Below, piece after piece: positions 32,972 to 41,000 of a stretch of 48,489 bases of DNA; the stretch's first letter is position 1, and the number at the start of each line of letters is the position of its first letter. Origin of the DNA: Anaerolineae bacterium. GTDB lineage: Bacteria > Chloroflexota > Anaerolineae > J036 > Brachytrichaceae. The notes below the pieces were generated by a model. The model saw only the letters and a program-made list of their open reading frames with translations, had not been told where the DNA came from and ran no database searches. Where the stretch lies: positions 1-48,489 of the forward strand of contig JAHBAL020000227.1 in the NCBI GenBank assembly GCA_018500105.2, read 5' to 3'. Both the position numbers and the translations under genes were made by a program.

Positions 32972-33009
32972 AAACAGTCTGTAACGTAGTTACGGGCTGT
33001 TTTATTTTT
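32972..33009 (+). terminator. intrinsic terminator
   Basis: AACAGTCTGTAAC and GTTACGGGCTGTT pair (with G-U) around GTA and are followed by TTATTTTT. It ends the secreted 138-aa gene and sits just before the RCC1 gene. Confidence 0.85.
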
Positions 33010-33013
33010 ATAA

Positions 33014-34180
33014 ATGTTTGACAAATACGCTTTTCGTTTTTTTTTCATCGTTGCTTTTACTGGTGTTTCGTCTTTTGTATTTACGCCTTTATATCTGCAA
33101 GCCTCTGCCCCAAAATATCAGCTTATTGCTGCTGGCGAAACGCATACCTGTGCTATCACTGATAATAGCTCGGTAGTCTGTTGGGGATATAACTATGAAG
33201 GTCAGTTGGGAGATGGTACGCAGATTAGTCGTAGTTCTCCAGCTAATGTTATCAATCTGGCACAGCCTGTTGCTCAGCTTTCATCCGGTGGAAATCACAC
33301 TTGTGCCTTGACCAAGACAGGCAATGTATTTTGTTGGGGTAGCAATCGGTATGGACAATTGGGGGATGGTAGTCAGGAGCGCCGCACAAGCCCAGCTCAA
33401 GTTAGTGGGTTGAATGGCGTCTTGGCATTGTCATCTGGATCATGGCACACTTGTGCGGTTTTAGCAGATAGCGTTAAATGCTGGGGTTGGAATGGTGCGG
33501 GGTTACTGGGTGACGGCACACAAACAGATCAATTAACACCAGCTAACGTTCAAGGATCTCTGCGAGGGGTGCAACACATAGCCGTTGGTGCAACTCATAC
33601 GTGCATTTTAATTAATAGCGGTGTTAAATGTTGGGGCTATAACAACTATGGGCAGTTGGGGGATGGTTCAACCCTATCGAAAACTAGTCCAACTGACGTA
33701 ATAGGGCTTGAAGTAGATGTGCAATCAATTTCGGTAGGTGATTGGCATACGTGTGCGATCAAAAAAGACGGAACCATATGGTGTTGGGGATATAACTTAG
33801 CTTATCAGATCGGTGACGGGACACAGATAGATCGTTCGATCCCAGTGAAGGTTGCAAATTTGGTTGGTTCGTTTGCTCAGATCAGTGCAGGAGGTGCACA
33901 TACATGTGTGCGTACTATGGCTGGCATGGCTAAATGTTGGGGCGTAAATGACTCAAAGCAACTGGGAGATGATTCATTTGAGCCTCATAATACAATTATA
34001 GATGTCTCGGTGCTGCCAAAACCTATTTTGGATATCAGTAGTGGTGGTAAGCATACGTGTGCAATTTTGCTGAGCGGCGAATATTTTTGTTGGGGGTATA
34101 ACGCAACTGGGCAGCTTGGTAATGGTATTATGAATACTGCATCTTTATTCCAAGTCTTTTTGCCTTTTGCTGCGCGTTGA
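33014..34180 (+). CDS. secreted RCC1-repeat (seven-bladed propeller) protein
   Basis: 388 aa. A signal peptide (FRFFFIVAFTGVSSFVF) is followed by seven repeats of about 50 aa. Each reads GxxHTCA...CWG-N-GQLGDG (e.g. SGGNHTCALTKTGNVFCWGSN). Seven blades fit the RCC1 beta-propeller. Each blade has one Cys in HTC and one in CWG, so up to seven disulfides could form outside the cell. The C-terminus ends SLFQVFLPFAAR. Such proteins are known in bacteria, but their roles are poorly defined; here it stands among glycan genes. The ATG follows a terminator by 4 bp, so it must have its own weak promoter or be read through. Confidence 0.9.
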   Translation: MFDKYAFRFFFIVAFTGVSSFVFTPLYLQASAPKYQLIAAGETHTCAITDNSSVVCWGYNYEGQLGDGTQISRSSPANVINLAQPVAQLSSGGNHTCALTKTGNVFCWGSNRYGQLGDGSQERRTSPAQVSGLNGVLALSSGSWHTCAVLADSVKCWGWNGAGLLGDGTQTDQLTPANVQGSLRGVQHIAVGATHTCILINSGVKCWGYNNYGQLGDGSTLSKTSPTDVIGLEVDVQSISVGDWHTCAIKKDGTIWCWGYNLAYQIGDGTQIDRSIPVKVANLVGSFAQISAGGAHTCVRTMAGMAKCWGVNDSKQLGDDSFEPHNTIIDVSVLPKPILDISSGGKHTCAILLSGEYFCWGYNATGQLGNGIMNTASLFQVFLPFAAR

Positions 34181-34225
34181 CGTTGAGTGTCTATTCAAAA
34201 TGTGAGTTTTGCTGGTAGGTTAGAA

Positions 34226-35251
34226 ATGAGAATTTCTGTCGCATTATGCACCTATAATGGCGCGATCTATTTAAATGAGCAATTGCAAAGCCTGATGCAA
34301 CAAAGCCGTTTACCGGATGAGTTGATTATTTGTGATGATGCTTCGACGGATGACACCCTAATAATTGCTCGCAGATTTGCTGATCAAGCTCCTTTTGTGA
34401 CACGGGTTCTTGCAAATGCAAACAGAGTAGGGACATCAAAAAACTTTGAGCGTGCTTTAATAGCGAGTTCAGGTGACATCATCGCATTATGTGACCAAGA
34501 TGATGTGTGGCTCTACAATAAGTTAGCTAAGTTATCGTCTATATTTGCTGCGCATCCTCAGGCTGGTTATGTTTTCTCAGACGCTTTGGTCGTAGATAAA
34601 CATTTAAAGCCGTTAAACCCACCTCGGCAGTTGTGGGCATCTGTAGGATTTACAGACGAAGATATTGAGATGTTTTGCGCCTGTGATGCAATGTCGCAGG
34701 TGCAACGATTATTAAGACGAACATTAGTGACAGGCACGACCATGGCTTTTCGCAGTCATTTACGCAAATTCATTTTCCCTATTCCTTCAGAATGGGTGCA
34801 TGATGCGTGGATTTCACTTGTTTTGTCAATCTTTGGTTGGTATGGCGTGCCTGTAAATGCAGCATTGGTGCAATATCGGCAGCATGAATCTCAGCAATTA
34901 GGTGTGCGATCGGGATTGGCGATTCATTCGCCCCAAGTAAATAATGTGGCAAAATTTAAAATTTTTCGCGGTATGGATAAATCGGATAAATTGGGTAAGC
35001 GGCTTGAATCATTGAAGGCGATACAAGTATTAGCGCAGCATTTGTTAATTCAGCAGAATGCCGAAGGCCCTTTGCCTGACTCAGTGATGCGAGTCGTGAA
35101 TGCTTATATCCAACATTCTCAAGATCGAGTAGCAGCTTATCAAGCTACAGGATTACGTCGGTGGCGAATTATCCTAAACTCATTGTTCTCAGGGAACTAC
35201 CACATTTACTCAAACCGTTATTCGAGTATTATCAAAGATACGTTTACATAA
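34226..35251 (+). CDS. GT2-family glycosyltransferase
   Basis: Cytoplasmic or membrane-associated, inverting, nucleotide-sugar-dependent, 341 aa. The GT-A start is MRISVALCTYNGAIYLNEQLQSLM. The metal motif is in ALCDQDDVWLYNKL (D-x-D-D variant). This CDQDDVW pattern matches the rhamnosyltransferase-like GT2s of O-antigen loci. The ATG at 34226 is chosen over the GTG at 34187, which adds 13 residues before the fold. It starts 45 bp after the RCC1 stop, and the second GT2 follows 22 bp downstream. Confidence 0.88.
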   Translation: MRISVALCTYNGAIYLNEQLQSLMQQSRLPDELIICDDASTDDTLIIARRFADQAPFVTRVLANANRVGTSKNFERALIASSGDIIALCDQDDVWLYNKLAKLSSIFAAHPQAGYVFSDALVVDKHLKPLNPPRQLWASVGFTDEDIEMFCACDAMSQVQRLLRRTLVTGTTMAFRSHLRKFIFPIPSEWVHDAWISLVLSIFGWYGVPVNAALVQYRQHESQQLGVRSGLAIHSPQVNNVAKFKIFRGMDKSDKLGKRLESLKAIQVLAQHLLIQQNAEGPLPDSVMRVVNAYIQHSQDRVAAYQATGLRRWRIILNSLFSGNYHIYSNRYSSIIKDTFT

Positions 35252-35273
35252 AGCATATTTTTATGTTATTTTC

Positions 35274-36194
35274 ATGGCGAACGAGCAAGTTAACATTTTG
35301 TTGTCGTCTTACAACAGCGCTTCTTTTTTGCGGGCACAGCTAGATAGTTTGCTGACCCAAACCTATCCGTCGTTACACATAATTATTCGTGACGACGGAT
35401 CATCTGATGGCACCCCCGCTATTTTGGCTGAATATGCCAATGCTTATTCTCAGCAAATTACAGTTGTTTTAGGCGAACATATTGGTGCTGCTGCCAGCTT
35501 TTTTCAATTGTTGGTTGAAAGTAGTGACTATAGCGACTATTTTGCATTTTGTGATCATGATGATATTTGGTTTGAAGACAAAGTTGCGAAGGCGGTGCAA
35601 ATAATACGCAAGATGCCAGACGGCCAACCCAATTTATATTGTGGTCGCCGCATATGTGTAGATATAAATTTGAAAGAAGTTGGCTATAGCCTACTCCCAA
35701 CTTATGTTGGTTATGAAAATGCCTTGGTTGAAAATATTGTCGCTGGTTGCACCGTCTTAATGAATAAAGCAGCGCGGCGATTGCTTTGTCAGGTCATCCC
35801 CAAAAAGATGATTATGTACGATTGGTGGTGTTATTTAGTTGTTTCTGCATTTGGATACGTGCATTACGATGCACAACCATATATGCTGTATCGGCAACAT
35901 GCAGGGAATTTGAAGGGTGACACCCCCTTATGGTATAAGCGATTGTGGCAGCGCGGCTTGCGCTTGTTGCGTCAGCGCCGAGGGGTATATACAATTAGTG
36001 ATCAAGTTGCCGAATTTGTGCATCATTATGGCGAGTGTTTAGCCCCTGAAAGACGTGATATGGCGCAAGCGTTATTAATGGCTCGTAGAAATTTGGCTGC
36101 GCGGATAGCTTATGCACTACACACCCCGTTACGACGACAAACTTATTATGATCAACGCTTATTGCAATTTCTTATTGCGGCGGGGTTATATTAA
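35274..36194 (+). CDS. GT2-family glycosyltransferase
   Basis: 306 aa, with start MANEQVNILLSSYNSASFLRAQ and IIIRDDGSSDGT, then the metal motif AFCDHDDIWFEDKV. It is homologous to the gene before it, probably from an old duplication, although the pair has diverged clearly. The C-terminal third, with LLRQRRGVY and a helical tail, is typical of the same rhamnosyltransferase-like group. It reads into the exporter ATPase gene 12 bp downstream, so it is likely one operon. Confidence 0.88.
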   Translation: MANEQVNILLSSYNSASFLRAQLDSLLTQTYPSLHIIIRDDGSSDGTPAILAEYANAYSQQITVVLGEHIGAAASFFQLLVESSDYSDYFAFCDHDDIWFEDKVAKAVQIIRKMPDGQPNLYCGRRICVDINLKEVGYSLLPTYVGYENALVENIVAGCTVLMNKAARRLLCQVIPKKMIMYDWWCYLVVSAFGYVHYDAQPYMLYRQHAGNLKGDTPLWYKRLWQRGLRLLRQRRGVYTISDQVAEFVHHYGECLAPERRDMAQALLMARRNLAARIAYALHTPLRRQTYYDQRLLQFLIAAGLY

Positions 36195-36206
36195 TTAAGA
36201 ATAGAT

Positions 36207-36962
36207 ATGTCGGATGTTCAAGTTGATTTAGTAAATGCTTCGTTACGGTTTCGCATTTATCATAATCCTACCCCCTCATTAAAGGAAACCATCACAAGTC
36301 GGTTTACACGTCGCAAACAGCTTTTTAATACGATCACCGAATTTTATGCGCTCAAAGATATCACGCTAAGTATCAAGCGCGGTGAACGGGTAGGGATTGT
36401 TGGCTTAAATGGCGCAGGCAAATCTACCTTGCTCAAGGTGATTGCGGGTGTATATCCATTGCATCAGGGTTCGTTACGGGTGAAGGGTCGTGTTATTCCG
36501 CTTATTGAATTAGGGACTGGTTTCAATATGGAGATGAGCGGGCGTGATAATATCTACTTAAATGGGGCCATGCTTGGCTTTTCGCCTACCGAGATGCAAG
36601 CTTATGAGCAGAAAATTATTGATTTTGCAGAGATTCACGAATTTATTGACTTGCCGCTAAAGTATTTTTCAAGCGGCATGAGTATGCGACTGGCATTTTC
36701 AATTGCAACTTTGATCCAACCCGAAATTTTGATTGTGGATGAGATATTCGCTGGCGGCGATGCTAAATTTGTTGGCAAAGCCACTGCCCGCATGAATAAT
36801 CTGATTAATAGCACCCCGATTGTTATTTTTGTGTCGCACCGAGCTGAACTCGTAAAGCAGATTTGCAACCGTGTTGTGGTATTGCATAAAGGACAATTGA
36901 TGAACGATGGCGACCCAGAAACAATGATCCAATATTATATGGATCATATTGTTGCTGGATAG
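36207..36962 (+). CDS. polysaccharide/teichoic-acid exporter ATPase, Wzt/TagH type
   Basis: ATPase of a glycan exporter, 251 aa. The order is typical: an N-terminal extension (RFRIYHNPTPSLKETI), Walker A GLNGAGKSTLLK, the family-specific VIPLIELGTGFNMEMSGRDN, signature YFSSGMSMRLAFS, Walker B ILIVDEIFAGGD and H-loop FVSHRAELVK. Nothing follows the catalytic domain, so it lacks the C-terminal carbohydrate-binding domain of O9a Wzt and resembles KpsT/RfbE. It precedes the Wzm-type permease by 52 bp, and both lie in the middle of the glycan locus. Confidence 0.9.
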   Translation: MSDVQVDLVNASLRFRIYHNPTPSLKETITSRFTRRKQLFNTITEFYALKDITLSIKRGERVGIVGLNGAGKSTLLKVIAGVYPLHQGSLRVKGRVIPLIELGTGFNMEMSGRDNIYLNGAMLGFSPTEMQAYEQKIIDFAEIHEFIDLPLKYFSSGMSMRLAFSIATLIQPEILIVDEIFAGGDAKFVGKATARMNNLINSTPIVIFVSHRAELVKQICNRVVVLHKGQLMNDGDPETMIQYYMDHIVAG

Positions 36963-37014
36963 CACAGTAGCCGATAAGTCAGAATTGAGAAAACCTTTCA
37001 CCCAATAAGAGAAT

Positions 37015-37842
37015 ATGATGCTAAGAACTTATGACGCGGCCAAAAATGAAAGCTTTATTTATTTTTTGCGGCGAAATTTCCATGATCTATGGATTTACCG
37101 ATTTGCTATTTTTAATTTGATACGCAATGCTGTCATCATGCGGTATCGCCGCTCGTTATTGGGTGTATTGTGGTCACTTATCAACCCTTTGCTTATGATG
37201 TTTGTGATGACAGTCGCTTTTTCAATTTTATTTCAACAAGACCCATTACGTTTCTCTACGTATGTTTTGAGTGGTTTAGTGGGTTGGGGGTTTATTTCAG
37301 GCAGCATTACAACAGGTATGAACGCACTCATTGCTTCCGAAGGTTTTTTGCGCAAACTATACGCGCCTAAATTAATGTTTCCCTTAGTTACTGTCGGTGT
37401 TGAGTTAGTGAATATGGGCTTTAGTCTAATTTGCTATTTTGTGGTCGGTTTACTTGTAGGATTGCATGTCAGCTTGCCCTTTGTTCTTTTGCCTTTTGTG
37501 CTATTGCTCATGCTCGTTTTTAGCTATGGCTTGGCCTTATTCATGAGTGTGATCACAGTTTATTTTCGTGATATCGCTCATATTACTGGAGTCATCATCC
37601 AAGCTTTATTTTATACCTTGCCGATCATATACCCGCTTGAAAATTTCCCGGAATCAAGTCGGATTTGGTTTTATTTCAATCCGTTTTATCATTACATTTC
37701 CTTATTACGTCAGGTGCTTTATTATGGCGAATGGCCTACTTTTGCTGAGTGGGGTATAACTGTTATGATTAGTCTGATATCTTTATTTTTGGGCGTTGCA
37801 GTGATGAAGCTTCGGGACCGTGATTTGGTTTATCGCTTGTAA
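37015..37842 (+). CDS. polysaccharide exporter permease, Wzm type (ABC-2)
   Basis: Membrane channel of the glycan exporter, 275 aa and six TM helices. The N-terminal amphipathic region is FHDLWIYRFAIFNLIRNAVIMRYRRSLLGVLWSLINPL, the family hallmark. FYTLPIIYPLENFPESSRIWFYFNPFYHYISLLRQ is the C-terminal hallmark. It would translocate an undecaprenyl-linked or lipid-linked glycan together with the ATPase gene just before it. Next downstream is the NRPS-like gene, which strongly suggests a modified glycan as cargo. Confidence 0.92.
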   Translation: MMLRTYDAAKNESFIYFLRRNFHDLWIYRFAIFNLIRNAVIMRYRRSLLGVLWSLINPLLMMFVMTVAFSILFQQDPLRFSTYVLSGLVGWGFISGSITTGMNALIASEGFLRKLYAPKLMFPLVTVGVELVNMGFSLICYFVVGLLVGLHVSLPFVLLPFVLLLMLVFSYGLALFMSVITVYFRDIAHITGVIIQALFYTLPIIYPLENFPESSRIWFYFNPFYHYISLLRQVLYYGEWPTFAEWGITVMISLISLFLGVAVMKLRDRDLVYRL

Positions 37843-37914
37843 CGGATTAAATTTGGAATAAAGTTCATTCACCCCATCTCATTCCACTTCAACGTAGCGC
37901 TTGCGCTAGATTAA

Positions 37915-38025
37915 ATGCTGGCTAGTACAATTGCTGATATGCCGCAGGTGATTACACCGCGGCAACTTCGGCACGCAGATTGGCAAATGCTTGAGCATTT
38001 GATTGATGAAACAGAGAAAATGTAA
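37915..38025 (+). CDS. possible 36-aa ORF directly before the NRPS gene
   Basis: ATG at 37915 to TAA at 38023-38025, reading MLASTIADMPQVITPRQLRH and ending in an acidic helix EHLIDETEKM. It ends 10 bp before the preferred NRPS start. No good SD is seen. It might be a docking or MbtH-like accessory, but it resembles neither in length or motif; it could also be chance. Low confidence. Confidence 0.25.
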   Translation: MLASTIADMPQVITPRQLRHADWQMLEHLIDETEKM

Positions 38026-38035
38026 AAGGTTTTGT

Positions 38036-41000
38036 ATGTCTACATCTAATTTAGAAGAACGAATTGCTAATTTATCACCCGAAAAGCGGGCATTGCTAAA
38101 CCAACGTTTGCAGGAATATTTGGCGCGAGAAAAGAAAGCATTTGCGATTGCTAAACGTGATTTAACCCAACCTAATGTGTTGTCATATTCACAGCAGCGG
38201 CTATGGTTTTTGCAACAACTAGAGCCGGATAGTAATGCTTATAACGAAACCAGTATATGGCGCTTGGAAGGTAAGTTGGATGTGCAAGTGTTTGAGCGTA
38301 GCTTGCGTGAGATTATGAAACGCCATGAGGTAACACGCACAAAATATAGGCTGGTCAATGATGAGCCAGTTCAAGTCGTTGCCTCTACAGATGAATTTAG
38401 CCTGCAAGTCTTTGATTTACGACATATTCCCGAGGCTGAGCGCGAAACACATTTGCACCGCCAAGCGCAAGCCGATAGCCAACGCCCCTTTAATTTAGTT
38501 GATGAAATCCCTATCCGCTATAAGCTTTATCAGTTAGCCGACACAACGTATATTTTCCTGAATGTGCATCATCATATTTGCTCGGATGGTTGGTCTTCGG
38601 GGGTGTTTTATCGCGAGCTAGGTGCGTTGTATAACGCTTTTATTAGTGGAAAAGCATCGCCGCTGATGCCGATTAGTATTCAGTATGCTGATTATGCTGT
38701 GTGGCAACGACAACAGCTACAAGGCGCAAAACTCAATGATCTATTGCAATATTGGCAACAAAAATTAGCTGGCGTTCCCGAATCACTTAATTTGCCTTTT
38801 GATTTTGCACGGCCAGAAAGTCAAAGTGCTGAATCTGGGGTTAAGCGCTTTGTTGTGCCAGCAAATTTAGTGGGTGGCTTAAAGCAATTGGCTCGCCAAA
38901 GTGATGCCACGCTTTATATGGTTTTATTGGCGGCTTTTAAAGTTTTGCTGATGCGTTACACCAACCAAACTGATATTGTGATTGGCAGTCCAATTGCGAA
39001 TCGGCAGCACCCCGAAATTGAAAGCCTGTTAGGGATGTTTGTGAATACATTGGTGATGCGCAGCGATTTGTCAGGTAATCCTAGTTTTCGCGATTTGTTA
39101 CGACAAGTGCGACAAACAGCATTAGATGCCTATGATCACCAAGACTTACCATTTGAGAAGTTGGTTGAGGTCTTGCAACCCACACGGCGTTTGAACTATA
39201 ACCCTATTGTTCAAAGTATGTTGTCGGTGCAAAACACACCTAAAAGCAGCTTTGAATTGCAAGGTCTATCTGTTGAGCGACTACGCAGTGGAGAAGAAAA
39301 GTCTAAATTTGATTTGTCTCTAGCTTTTAATGAAAATGTAAATGGCTTGACGGGTCAACTTATTTACAATATCACGTTATTTGCCGAAGATACTATAGAT
39401 CGCTTAACTGATCACCTGCTAATATTATTTGCGGGAATTATTGACAATCCTGAATGCGGTATCGAAAAACTGCCAATCATCTCAGAAGCTGAACACACAC
39501 AATTCTTAAAGTGGAATGCGACCACCAAAAACTATCCAAAAGATCGGTGTATTCATGAGTTGTTTGAGGCACAGGTGCTCAGAACGCCCGAAAATATAGC
39601 TGTTGTATGTGATTCAGACAAACATTTGTCACCATCCACATTTGCCACGAAAAGCTTAACGTATCGTCAATTAAACGAAAGGGCAAATCACCTTGCACAT
39701 CACTTAAAGACAATTGGCGTTGCGAATGAGGGATTGGTTGGTATTTTTCTTGATCGTTCGTGTGAAATGATCATCTCTATCATGGGGGTGTTAAAGTCTG
39801 GGGCGGCTTATGTGCCATTTGAGCCAACGTATCCACGCGACCGAATTGAAAGTATTTTGAAAGATGGCGGCATTCAGTTTATGATTACGAGTCGTGATCT
39901 GTCCGCCATGTTGCCGCCTGATATTGCAACAGTTGTCGTAATGGATACTGATGTTGAGCAAGAATATTCAGCAGAACCACCTGTTACTTTGTTCCAACCT
40001 CGCCAACTAGCCTATGTTTTATTTACTTCAGGCAGCACAGGTCAACCCAAAGGCGTAATGGTGGAGCATCAGCAAATTGTCAATTACGTTTACGCAATGT
40101 TGGGGTGGTGCGTGCCTCCGGGTAGCAGTTGTGCAATGGTACAACCATTAACGGTTGATTCTTGCTTGACGATGCTTTTTCCCCCTTTGTTGTCTGGCGG
40201 TGTCCTTCATGTGATTTCACGAGATCTGGCTGTAGATGCACATGGTTTAGCGGATTATTTACAGCAAAATAACATTGATTGTTTGAAAATAGCCCCCTCT
40301 CATTTAGCTGCTTTGCAATCGGGCGATAGCACGGTGAGGTTACTTCCGTTGCAAAGCCTAATTATTGGCGGCGAGGCTTCACATTTTGCGTGGGTAGAAC
40401 AGTTGCAACAGTTACGACCTGGCTGCAAGATTTTTAACCACTATGGGCCGACCGAAACGACAGTGGGGGTCTTGACTTATCCTGTTTTTTCTGCCAAACC
40501 GAAATCTGCGGGACTAACCACACCTATTGGTTATCCGATAGCAAATACACAAACCTATATCCTAGATAAACATCTTCGACGTGTTCCAGTCAATGTTTCG
40601 GGTGAGTTATATATTGGTGGCGATAACGTGGCACGTGGCTATCTTAAGCATTTAGATTTGACCAACGAAAAATTTTTACCCAATCCGTTTGCCGAAGGGG
40701 TTATGTATAAAACGGGTGATTTGGCTCGCTATTTAGTCGATGGCGCAATTGAATTTTTGGGTAGAGACGATTTTCAAGTGAAAATTCGCGGTTTTCGTAT
40801 TGAACTCAGCGAGATTGAGAATGTATTGCTGCAACATCATTTTGTCCAACAATGCGTTGTGGTTGCCCATGAGAAAAGCATAGAAAATAAGCAGCTTGTA
40901 GCGTATGTCGTTTTGCACCCTGACAAGGTTATTACCATTGATGAATTGCGCAATTTGTTGCAACAAAAGTTGCCAGCGTATATGTTGCCAGCCGCAATTG

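Noticed and set aside
37915-38025. MbtH-like protein before the NRPS
   Set aside because: It is 36 aa and lacks the MbtH tryptophans and motif; left only as a possible ORF.
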